Shown piece after piece: positions 27,397 through 35,837 of a stretch of 64,000 nt of DNA. The stretch's first letter is position 1, and each line of letters starts with the position of its first letter. The DNA lies in contig JAFDVQ010000006.1 of the NCBI GenBank assembly GCA_018268915.1, positions 310,001 to 374,000 of the forward strand. The letters run 5' to 3'. Below the pieces are notes generated by a model that saw nothing but the letters and a program-made list of their open reading frames with translations, did not search any database and was not told where the DNA came from. This stretch comes from Acidobacteriota bacterium (GTDB lineage Bacteria; Acidobacteriota; Terriglobia; Terriglobales; Acidobacteriaceae). The position numbers and the translations under genes are program-made.

Positions 27397-29007
27397 ATGC
27401 CAACACCCGTCATCATGCCCCAGATGGGCGAATCGATCGTTGAGGGCACGATCACCAAGTGGCTCAAGCAAATCGGCGACTCTGTAGAAAAAGACGAGCC
27501 GCTCTTCGAAATCTCCACCGACAAGGTCGACGCCGAAATTCCTTCACCCATCTCCGGCATCCTTACGGAAATCAAATTCCCTGAAGGTGCCACCGTCGGC
27601 ATCAACACCGTTGTCGCCATGCTCGGCGAGAATGGCTCGGCGGTCGCACAGCAGACCAATTCCACTTCAGCTCCTGCACCAAAGGCAGCACCAGCCAAAC
27701 CGCAGGTGCCCTTAGCGAAGCCGGCGTCACCAGCACCTCTGGAGGCGGCGAAGCCGCAGGTGGTTGTGATGCCTCAGATGGGCGAATCCATCTTCGAAGG
27801 CACGATCACCAAGTGGCTGAAGAAAGTCGGCGACTCCGTCAAGAAAGACGAACCGCTCTTCGAAATCTCTACCGACAAAGTCGACGCTGAGATCCCGTCA
27901 CACGTGGACGGCATCCTCACCGAGATCCGCGCCCAGGAAGGCGAGACCGTCCAGATCAACGCTGTCGTAGCCATCATTGGCGGCTTTTCTGCAGAAAGAC
28001 CGACCTTTGCGCACGCGCCCTCAACCCCACAGAAAGCACAGACGGTCGCACCGCAAAAAAATGTGCAGCCGAATGCAGCCCCCGCCCTTCAAACGGCTGC
28101 GGTACACGCGGGCGAGAAAATCCGGTCCTCGCCGCTGGTCCGCCGCATGGCCAAAGAGCACAATATTGACTTGCGATATGTCGCAGGCTCCGGCTCCAGC
28201 GGTCGCATCAACAAGCAAGACATCCTGAACTATCTCGACAAAGGAGCTGCCGCACCGCAGGTGCCGGAGAAGACGCAGTCGGCCCCACCGCCGGTGGCGC
28301 TTACTGCCGACGTCGTGCCTTTAACGAAGATGCGCGCTATCATCGCCCAGCGCATGGTCGAAAGCAAGCGCATCGCCCCGCACGTTTACTCCATTTACAA
28401 GGTCGACATGACCCGCATCGTGCGCCTTCGCGACCGCGAGCGCGCGGCATTCGAACAGCGACACGGCGTAAAGCTCACCTACATGCCGTTCGTCGCCACC
28501 GCTGCCATCGAAGCCCTGCGTCATCACCCCATCGTCAACGCATCGCTCGTCGACAACGCCATCCACTATCACGCGAACATCAACATTGGCATCGCCGTCG
28601 CCCTCGAGTGGGGACTCATCGTGCCCACCGTTCGCGAGTCTGAGAAACGCAGCTTCTCCGATCTTGCTCGCATCATTGCCGACCTGGCTGCCCGCGCCCG
28701 ATCCAAGAAGCTCTCACCCGACGAAGTCGGCGGATCGACTTTCACACTCACCAATCCCGGAATCTTCGGCGACGAATTCGGCATCCCCATCATCAATCAG
28801 CCCGAATCCGCTATCCTTGCCATCGGCGCTCTCAAGAAAGAACCTGTAGTGTTGACCGATGCCGAAGGCAACGACACCATCGCCATTCGCTCCATGCAGT
28901 ACTACTGCCTCGGCTACGATCACCGCTTGATCGATGGCGCCGACGGCGGCAAATTTATGAGCGAGATCAAACGCCAGCTCGAAACCTGGGACCACCCCCT
29001 CGATTAG
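27397..29007 (+). CDS. Dihydrolipoyl acyltransferase (E2) of a 2-oxoacid dehydrogenase complex
   Basis: The 536-aa protein has two lipoyl domains (about 1-80 and 120-195), each with FEISTDKVDAEIPS and lipoylated Lys43 and Lys161. Ala/Pro linkers lead to a peripheral-subunit-binding domain (about 241-280, SSPLVRRMAKEHNIDL), then a C-terminal acyltransferase domain with the catalytic YDHRLIDGADGGKF near the end. It transfers acyl groups to CoA in a pyruvate, branched-chain or oxoglutarate dehydrogenase; which one cannot be told. E1 and E3 genes are not nearby. Its 3' end overlaps the convergent zinc-ribbon gene by 4 bp. Confidence 0.92.
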   Translation: MPTPVIMPQMGESIVEGTITKWLKQIGDSVEKDEPLFEISTDKVDAEIPSPISGILTEIKFPEGATVGINTVVAMLGENGSAVAQQTNSTSAPAPKAAPAKPQVPLAKPASPAPLEAAKPQVVVMPQMGESIFEGTITKWLKKVGDSVKKDEPLFEISTDKVDAEIPSHVDGILTEIRAQEGETVQINAVVAIIGGFSAERPTFAHAPSTPQKAQTVAPQKNVQPNAAPALQTAAVHAGEKIRSSPLVRRMAKEHNIDLRYVAGSGSSGRINKQDILNYLDKGAAAPQVPEKTQSAPPPVALTADVVPLTKMRAIIAQRMVESKRIAPHVYSIYKVDMTRIVRLRDRERAAFEQRHGVKLTYMPFVATAAIEALRHHPIVNASLVDNAIHYHANINIGIAVALEWGLIVPTVRESEKRSFSDLARIIADLAARARSKKLSPDEVGGSTFTLTNPGIFGDEFGIPIINQPESAILAIGALKKEPVVLTDAEGNDTIAIRSMQYYCLGYDHRLIDGADGGKFMSEIKRQLETWDHPLD

Positions 29008-29345
29008 ACCTCAGGAGCCTTCACTTGCAATCCGCAACCGGCGCAAAACTTAGCCTTCGGTGTCCGCAGTGGCTTGCCGCAACGGCCGCATGTTGGCCCA
29101 TAGATTGCAATCCGATGGTGCATGATTGCGTTCTCATGTAATCCCTTAATCCCAGTCAATTGCTCATACTTCTCGCGGACCGGCAGGAAGATCTCAGAAA
29201 TGGTTGGGTGTTTGAGATCAGACCCCGTAGTTTCTCGGAATTTCTTTGTCCCTTTTACCGCTTCCGAATAGAGCTTGGCGACCTCGGCGAATTCCGTTTC
29301 GTCGAGCATCGGCATCTGACCCCGGCAACGCCAGCACCACAGCAT
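29004..29345 (-). CDS. Small zinc-ribbon protein
   Basis: About 113 aa from the ATG at 29345; a GTG at 29351 is possible. An N-terminal CWRC and a C-terminal CGRCGKPLRTPKAKFCAGCG give paired Cys-X2-Cys knuckles, the second forming a likely zinc ribbon. The middle is helical (FAEVAKLYSEAVKGTKKF). The family is not recognised. It starts about 15 bp after the stop of the beta-propeller gene on the same strand, so the two are probably one operon. Confidence 0.7.
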   Translation of the reverse strand: MLWCWRCRGQMPMLDETEFAEVAKLYSEAVKGTKKFRETTGSDLKHPTISEIFLPVREKYEQLTGIKGLHENAIMHHRIAIYGPTCGRCGKPLRTPKAKFCAGCGLQVKAPEV

Positions 29346-29360
29346 TTGCACGTCAGTGAG

Positions 29361-30350
29361 CTACTTCCCCGCCCAAGCCAGCCCATCGGTCGAGCTTCCC
29401 GTCGTAATCGTCCGCGTGACCTTCCAGCTCCCCAGATCGATCTCCAACACCGTTCCCGCCCCATGCATGCACGACACATAGGCGGTCTTTCCATCCGGCT
29501 GCACCAGCACCTCCTGCGGATACTCGCCCACTGCTACAGTCCGCGCCACCTGCATGGTCTTCAGGTCGATCACCGCCACCTTGTTCTGATCTGCCATGGC
29601 CACCAGCAGCCACTTCCCATCCGGTGTGACAGTCGACCCGTACCCCATCCCTTCCAGCGGAATCCACTTGGCAACCTGGTTCTTCGCGGTATCGATAGCC
29701 ACCATCTGAGGCTTCGTCTGGTCCGCCGTAAACACCCACTTATCGTCCGGAGTCATCGAGATTCTCTGCGTATTGTCCGAGATCTTGATTACCTTTAAAA
29801 CCTTCCGTCCCGGCACATCGATCACTGAGACGGTTCCCGGCCCGACGTTCGCTGTATACGCACGCTTGCCATCGTGCGATAGCACCATCATGTGGCTTTG
29901 CTCCTGGCCAGTCGGAAGCGCCCCCATCACCTTCAACGTTTTCGGATCGATGATGGTGATCGTCTTGTCCAGTTCCGTCGTCACGTAGAGCATGCCGTCT
30001 TTGGGCCCGATCAGCGGACAGTGCGGCCGCACTCCATGATTGAACCCTATCTTGCCAACTACCTTCCCCGAAGCGAGATCGATCGCATCGATCGTGTCCC
30101 CATCGGTCCCTGGCTTGCCCACGCCCGAGTTACCGTATACGGGCACAAACGCCATCTTCCCGTCCGCCGACGCAATGACCTCATGCCCGGTGTTACCTCC
30201 CTCCGGCACGGTTCCCACCACCGACCCGCTCGTCGGATCGACAACCGCCAGGCTTTGCGTCCCCTTCACGGCAACCAGCAGCCTCGACTGCGCGCTCACA
30301 ACACCCGCACACACCATCACACCAGCAACGACAACATTAGAAATCTTCAA
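29361..30350 (-). CDS. Exported YncE-like beta-propeller protein
   Basis: The start is probably TTG at 30350: GGAGG sits seven nt upstream and a clean signal peptide follows (KISNVVVAGVMVCAGVVSAQ). A GTG at 30374 opens the longer frame. The mature part holds repeated blades with VVDPTSG, IIDPKTLKVM, VIDVPGRKVLKVIKIS and VIDLKTMQVARTVAVGEYP, the YVTN/YncE propeller type. Such proteins act in the periplasm or outside, with unknown ligands. The zinc-ribbon gene follows. Confidence 0.85.
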   Translation of the reverse strand: MKISNVVVAGVMVCAGVVSAQSRLLVAVKGTQSLAVVDPTSGSVVGTVPEGGNTGHEVIASADGKMAFVPVYGNSGVGKPGTDGDTIDAIDLASGKVVGKIGFNHGVRPHCPLIGPKDGMLYVTTELDKTITIIDPKTLKVMGALPTGQEQSHMMVLSHDGKRAYTANVGPGTVSVIDVPGRKVLKVIKISDNTQRISMTPDDKWVFTADQTKPQMVAIDTAKNQVAKWIPLEGMGYGSTVTPDGKWLLVAMADQNKVAVIDLKTMQVARTVAVGEYPQEVLVQPDGKTAYVSCMHGAGTVLEIDLGSWKVTRTITTGSSTDGLAWAGK

Positions 30351-30491
30351 TCGGTGACCTCCACCAGACAGCACCGACTATATCGCACTGGCACGCCTTG
30401 CCAGAACAGGAGTGTGGGTACCCCGTCCAGGCTTTGCTTGGGCGGATATACGATCACTTCAACCGGCGAACGTAGACCTTGTATATCTGCC

Positions 30492-30926
30492 TCAGGAATG
30501 TGAAGCCCAGGGGTTATACGTCCCCACGCTCCATGAGTGCCCCTCGGCATCCTTCACCGTGAACTCGCGGCTCCCGTAATCCGTCTCCTGAAGCTCCCGC
30601 ACAATCCTGCCACCGGCCGCTTTCGCCCGCTCATACACGACATTCGCATCGTCAACCACGATGTAAACGCTCCGCGTCTCCACATCGCCCACGTCACCCG
30701 GCGGTTTGAACCCGCGCCCATACGTATCGTCCTTCTCCGAGCCCAGCATGATCATCCCGCCGCCCAGCGCGAGTTCCGCATGTCCAATCGTCCCGTTCGG
30801 TCCCGGATACACCGCATGCTTCTGAAGCCCAAATACCTTGCTCAGCCATTCGATCGCCGCGCTAGCATCGCGATATCGCATCGCCGGCATGATCGTCGAC
30901 GGAGAATTGGGAACATCTGTTGCCAT
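30492..30926 (-). CDS. VOC (glyoxalase-fold) family protein, PhnB/GloA-like
   Basis: The 144-aa protein starts with ATG behind GAGGAGG. It has the paired beta-alpha-beta-beta-beta pattern of the vicinal-oxygen-chelate fold: MRYRDASAAIEWLSKVFGL, then IGHAELALGGGMIMLG, then SVYIVVDDANVVYERAKAAG, ending DAEGHSWSVGTYNPW. The fold covers glyoxalases, dioxygenases and resistance proteins; the substrate is not evident. Confidence 0.85.
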   Translation of the reverse strand: MATDVPNSPSTIMPAMRYRDASAAIEWLSKVFGLQKHAVYPGPNGTIGHAELALGGGMIMLGSEKDDTYGRGFKPPGDVGDVETRSVYIVVDDANVVYERAKAAGGRIVRELQETDYGSREFTVKDAEGHSWSVGTYNPWASHS

Positions 30927-31026
30927 GAAAACCTCCTCGGAATCATCCGCTCCCGGCAGAATTCACTCAGACACTCACTGCCGTCTTGTAAGAATCGGAA
31001 CTGACAACCCGAGCAACCCAGGATCT

Positions 31027-31058
31027 GGGTGCCCCAGGTCTCCTGCATTAGGAGACCT
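31027..31058. repeat. GGGTGCCCC-headed hairpin repeat
   Basis: GGGTGCCCC (31027-31035) leads into AGGTCTCC (31036-31043), which pairs perfectly with GGAGACCT (31051-31058). It lies between the VOC and AraC genes. The head and left arm are identical to the copy at 1721. Confidence 0.9.
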
Positions 31059-31094
31059 AAGATTCGAGTTTTCAGACTCCTACAATTCGGCTTC

Positions 31095-31916
31095 CTAGTC
31101 CGCCCGAATATGATTCGCCCAAACCGTCCGACGCGCCGAATACGTGCTCACATCCACGCCCGAGAAGGCACGGAACTCATTCGCAAAGTGCGACTGATCG
31201 TAGTAACCGCAAGCCAGCGCCAGCTCCGCCCAGCGGACCTCGATCCCTTCATGCAGCTGTTTCACAGCTCTCTGAAAGCGCTGCACCCGGCACCACACCT
31301 TCGGCGTCAACCCAACTTCCTCGCGAAACACCTGGGAGAACCGCCGTTCGCTCCACCCGATCTGCCGCGACGTCTCCCTCACGCTCGCCGCACTCGGCAA
31401 CTCGGCAAAATACCTCAGCGCAAAGTTCACCTGCGGCGAACGGCCCCGCATCGTAAGCTTCTCCCCGAATCTCTCAATGAGAAATCGCTCCATGAGTGCC
31501 AGCCGAGCCTGAGGTGCTTCCACCTCTCGCAATCGTTCACGCAAACTCTCGGCATCGCTCCCCCAGATACCCTCAAGCGCAACACTCCGGTTGCTGAACC
31601 GATCTGCCGCGTCCGACGCAAACGCCGGAAACCCGCCCGGTGCAAACACGATCCCGATCAGGTCCGCCATGTCTGACGTGTCCACAATCTCGTATACCGA
31701 CCGCGCTCCCACCACTAAGGCTGGTTTCACCCTGCGCGCGTCTGAACTCTCTAGTGAGTCCAGAATGAAATCGCGCGACAGGCTGAGAATGATCTGCACG
31801 CACCCGCTAGGCAGAATCCGCTCACGATGGTGAGGAATGTCGCCCGCCCGCGCATACCACAGCACACGTATGAAGGGCGCTAATGGCGCAGCGGGGATGC
31901 GCTCCAGATAGAGCAA
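31095..31916 (-). CDS. AraC-family transcriptional regulator
   Basis: About 273 aa from a TTG at 31916, which has GGAGG five nt upstream; the frame opens with a GTG at 31949. An N-terminal sensing domain (IPAAPLAPFIRVLWYARAG, ILPSGCVQIILSLS, FAPGGFPAFA) is followed by a C-terminal AraC DNA-binding domain with two helix-turn-helix units (RETSRQIGWSERRFSQVFRE and ALACGYYDQSHFANEFRAFSG). The inducer and targets are unknown. It is divergent from the YkgJ-like gene at 32016, a possible target. Confidence 0.85.
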   Translation of the reverse strand: MLYLERIPAAPLAPFIRVLWYARAGDIPHHRERILPSGCVQIILSLSRDFILDSLESSDARRVKPALVVGARSVYEIVDTSDMADLIGIVFAPGGFPAFASDAADRFSNRSVALEGIWGSDAESLRERLREVEAPQARLALMERFLIERFGEKLTMRGRSPQVNFALRYFAELPSAASVRETSRQIGWSERRFSQVFREEVGLTPKVWCRVQRFQRAVKQLHEGIEVRWAELALACGYYDQSHFANEFRAFSGVDVSTYSARRTVWANHIRAD

Positions 31917-32015
31917 GACGACCTCCACGCCGTTATAGCACGCACACACCTCATCTCGACAACCAGCCGTCCCATCCCGCTTCAGTCACGAGACTTCTTC
32001 GGTACTCTTAGTGTG

Positions 32016-32609
32016 ATGCAGCAGTCATCCCGCGACTCAGAGCTCATCCAGATCATGGACGCGTCCCTCGCAGACGCGACCCGCCGCTCTGGCTCATGGC
32101 TTGCCTGCCGCCCGGGTTGCACCCAGTGCTGCCACGGTGCCTTTTCCATCAACGCTCTCGATGCCGCCCGCCTTCACTCAGGCATGACAGTTCTCGACGC
32201 CTCTGATCCTGAAGTCGCCCAGGCGATCCGCAGCCGCGCACGCGCCTGGCTCGCCCAGTACGCCCCCGGCTTCCCTGGCGACATCGAGACCGGCATCCTC
32301 GGCGAGTCCGAAGAAGACCAGGCCCGCTTCGGAGACTTCGCCAACGACGCGCCCTGTCCGGCTCTCAACTCTGAAACCGGCATTTGCGACGTTTACGCAT
32401 GGCGTCCTATGACATGCCGCATCTTCGGCCCTCCCGTTCGCGTCGACAAAGGCGAAGCTCTGGCCTGCTGCGAACTCTGCTTCATTGGAGCCACCGACGA
32501 TGAGACGGCGGCTTGTGAGATGCTGCCCCCACACGAACTCGAAGAGCAGCTCCTCGCCGAAACCGGCGACTCCAGCGAAACCATCGTCGCCTTCGCTCTC
32601 CTGCGATGA
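32016..32609 (+). CDS. YkgJ-family cysteine-cluster protein
   Basis: About 197 aa from the ATG at 32016; a GTG one codon upstream is also possible. The family's metal-binding cysteines are visible: CRPGCTQCCHG near the start, then CPALNSETGICDVYAWRPMTC and ACCELC. These clusters are predicted to bind zinc or an iron-sulfur cluster. The biological role is unknown. Confidence 0.85.
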   Translation: MQQSSRDSELIQIMDASLADATRRSGSWLACRPGCTQCCHGAFSINALDAARLHSGMTVLDASDPEVAQAIRSRARAWLAQYAPGFPGDIETGILGESEEDQARFGDFANDAPCPALNSETGICDVYAWRPMTCRIFGPPVRVDKGEALACCELCFIGATDDETAACEMLPPHELEEQLLAETGDSSETIVAFALLR

Positions 32610-32742
32610 TCGACTGCGCGCATAACTCCCCAGGGCGCAAAACATCTCTCCACCTCCGCATGCTTCCGAGCTAGAATGAATCTCCCCGGAGACTCACACC
32701 CAGGGATTCTTTTCTCTGGCCATCGCATAAGGCCGCGCCACC

Positions 32743-33039
32743 ATGCCCGTCGCCCATCTCACTCTCGAACTTCGCATTGAGCACGCCAACTCTCTCAAAG
32801 ACCGCCGTCACGTTGTCCGTTCCATGAAAGACCAGCTCCGCCAGAGCTTTAACATCTCCGTCGCCGAGATGGACGAAGCTGTCACCTGGCGCTCCGCCAC
32901 GTTGGGTGTTGTCGCCATTTCCAGTTCCCGGAGCTATCTCCATCAGCTCATTGAAGAAGTCGAGCGCGCCGCCCGGCGCATGAGCAACGAACTCGGCGCG
33001 GAACTCGCCGACAGCTTCTGGGAGTACCTCGAAAGCTAA
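32743..33039 (+). CDS. DUF503 (YlxP-like) protein
   Basis: The 98-aa protein is the full family length. MPVAHLTLELRIEHANSLKDRR is followed by a ferredoxin-like fold ending in RRMSNELGAELADSFWEYLE. YlxP homologs usually sit near rbfA and nusA and are thought to have a ribosome-related role; here the gene stands alone. It starts with ATG. Two hairpin repeats occupy its 3' flank. Confidence 0.82.
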   Translation: MPVAHLTLELRIEHANSLKDRRHVVRSMKDQLRQSFNISVAEMDEAVTWRSATLGVVAISSSRSYLHQLIEEVERAARRMSNELGAELADSFWEYLES

Positions 33040-33072
33040 GCCGTCGCACTCAAATAGAACCTGAAAACCATC

Positions 33073-33106
33073 GGGTGCCCCCGATCCCTCGCCCTTGGGG
33101 ATCGGG
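33073..33106. repeat. GGGTGCCCC-headed hairpin repeat
   Basis: GGGTGCC leads into CCCGATCCC (33080-33088), which pairs perfectly with GGGATCGGG (33098-33106). It lies 34 bp after the DUF503 stop and 25 bp before a second family member. Confidence 0.85.
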
Positions 33107-33130
33107 AAGATGACACCCAAACAAGTTGCT

Positions 33131-33165
33131 GTGCCCCGTTCATCGCGCATTTTGCGATGAACGGG
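33131..33165. repeat. TGTGCCCC-headed hairpin repeat
   Basis: GTGCCCCGTTCATCGC leads a 12-bp perfect stem: CCCGTTCATCGC (33135-33146) with GCGATGAACGGG (33154-33165). It ends 7 bp from the stop of the convergent ADOP pseudogene and may serve as a terminator there. Confidence 0.9.
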
Positions 33166-33171
33166 CGGCGA

Positions 33172-35798
33172 TCATTCCCACCGCAGCGCCGTCACAGGAT
33201 CCGTCTTCATCGCGGCCCGCGCCGGAATCAACACCGCCACCAGCGCAACCGCGGCCAGCAAAATCGGAACTCCTACAAACGTCCCACATGGAAGAGCACG
33301 CTTTGCAGAACCCGCGTCAGCGCAAGCGAAGCGCAAAATCCGATCGCTCCACCAATCGCGATCAGCCGCACGCCCTCACGCAGAATCAGCTCCATCACAT
33401 CGCCACGGTCCGCACCCACCGCGATCCGGATCCCGATCTCCCGTGTCCGCTGCTGCGCCATGAACGCAACTACGCCATAGAGGCCGATCAACGCCATCAC
33501 AAGTCCCGTACACGCGAAGAAACCGAGTAGCACCGTCTCGAATCGCGGTCGGTCCGCCAGCCCTGCCACGCGCTCGCTCATCGTCTGGATCTCCACCGGC
33601 ACCGTCCCATCAATCTGCGCGATCTGCGATCGCACCCAAAGCGCCAGTGCCTTCGGTCGCGTGCTTGTCTTCAGCACGAAAACCGCCGACGGGGCCATCC
33701 TCCAATCTTCCAGCTCATTCCGCCGCAGCTGGTAGAACTCGGGCAGTTCCTGTGCCTCAAGTCCACCGTTCTTCACATCGCTCGCAACTCCCACCACCTC
33801 GTGCCACGGATCGTTGGGCGTAGGCTTCAACCTCTTCCCGATCGGATTCTCGCCAGGGAAGAGCTTCGCCGCCAGCGACTGGCTCAGGATCAGGAAGTAG
33901 CCCTTCGACTCGCGCTCCTCATCCGTGAATCCGTGTCCCCTCACGATCGGTATATCCAGGGCTTTGAAATAGTCCGGCGTCACCTGGCGCCACTTCACCA
34001 TGCCGCCTGTGCCCCCGGTCGAGACCGGGCGCCGCTCGACCTCCATGACGCTATAGATCTGGTCGTGCTGATATCCCCCCGGAGGCATCGTGTCGGCGAT
34101 CGCCACCTCGCTCACGTCTGGAATCCGCCGCATCGCAGCCTCAGCTTGCAGAAAGAAGTTCTTCTGCAACTGTGGAGTTGTATATTTCTCGCGATTCAGA
34201 GATAGCGCGGCCGTAAGGACTCCGCGTGAGTTCAGCCCCAGCGCCTCGTTCTGTAGATTGGCGAAGCTCCGCACCAGCAGCATCGCTCCTGCCAGCAGAA
34301 TCATGCTCGCCGCAATCTGCATCACCACCATTCCACGGCGCAAAAGCGCTCGCGTCTGCGTCGCCGGCGCTCTCGCTGCCAGTGCAATGGCTCGTGGTCA
34401 GAATAACGACGGAGCTAATCCAAACACGACTCCCGCCGTGATCCCGAGCGCCGCAGTAAACGCAACGATGCGCAGATCCAGCTGCGCTTTCGCCAGAAAC
34501 GGCAGGCTCGATGGTGCAAGCGAGATGAACAGCCGGAGCAATCCTTCCGCAAACACGCATCCGGCTACGGTTCCGAAGCTCGACAGTACCACCGACTCCG
34601 TCAACATCTGTCGTATGAGACCTGCGCGAGTCGCCCCCAGTGCAGATCGCACCGCAAGCTCCCTCTCCCGCGCAGCTGCCCTCGCCAGCAACAGACTCGC
34701 CACATTTGCACACGCAATCAACAGAACCGCAATCACCGAGCCCAGCAGAATCCACGCAACCTGACGTACATCCTGCATCTGCCGGTCACGAATCGAGCGC
34801 ACGCGCAGATGGACCTCGCTTCGGAACCTCGGCGGAGCAAGGTTCAAAGAGTAGTCAAACACCGGCTGCAATTGCTCGGCGGCCTGCTGCATCGATATCC
34901 CTGGTTTCAATCTCGCAAACGCGTACAGAACGGCGCCGGGATCGGCCTTGCGTTGAGCGGCAATATCCAGAGCTTCCGGCTCAAGAATGTCGGCTTTTTC
35001 CAGCGTAGGCATCTCGAAATCTTCAGGGAGCACGCCGACAACGCGAACGGGGTGCGTATCGATGCTTACGAGCCTGTTGAGGATCGAAGGATCGCGGCCA
35101 TACTGAGATACCCACAAGCCATAAGAAATAAGCGCAGCCCTGGGACCGTGAGGCCGATCCTCCTCTGCAGAAAAATTCCGCCCGAGCACAGGCGAAACGC
35201 CCAGGGTCGGCAGGAAGTTCTGTTCAACCTTCGAGCAGCTGAGCCGTTGCGGGTTGCGCTCGGTAAGGTCGCACTCGTTCACTCCCGTTTCCGACGTCAG
35301 TGATGTGAACGGTGTCTGCTGATCCTGCCACTGGTAGTACGAGCCACCCAGCATGAATTCGTGCTGAATAATGGGCGCAGTCAACCCAACCGAAACGAGC
35401 TGCCCGGGATGCGCATAGGGCAAGCTGCGAAACAGAATCCGGTCCACCACGCTGAACACCGCCGTCGTTGCCCCAATCCCCAGAGCCAGTGTCAGGATCG
35501 CAGTGATTGCAAACACCGGGTTCCGCCGACACCCGCGCAGCGCATAGCGAACATCGCGCACTACGCTCTCAATCGCCGGCAGCGTGGCTTGATCCAGGTA
35601 TGCTTGCCTCGCCTGCTCTGCCCCACCCAGCCGCAGGACAGCCTGACGCCGCGATTCCTCTTCGCTCAGTCCCGCCGCGACTCCCGCGCGCGTGTGCTCC
35701 GCAATATGGCTTTCCAGCTCCGCGTCGATGTCATCTCCAACCCGCGCGCTTCCAGACAAAGCGCCAAGCCTCATCCAAAGCGCACGCAACCTTCGCAT
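33172..35798 (-). pseudogene. Decayed ADOP-family permease, last gene of the PadR operon
   Basis: The frame starts at ATG 35798 (GGAGGTGG upstream) with the permease-prefix domain and first permease half. It meets an in-frame TGA at 34398-34400 after GLAPSLF, resumes in the same frame through the second half, then shifts near 33281-33284. There, compared with the sibling at 35838, about 16 nt between LFHV and TFVGVP are missing, so the frame ends at TAG 33273. The true C-terminus (ARAAMKTDPVTALRWE) is still readable in the other frame to 33172. The linker after GLAPSLF also looks a few residues short. Two independent lesions argue for real decay rather than sequencing error. Confidence 0.88.
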
Positions 35799-35837
35799 GT
35801 CCACCTCCGTGCAACTCGACCTCGCCCTACACACGCT

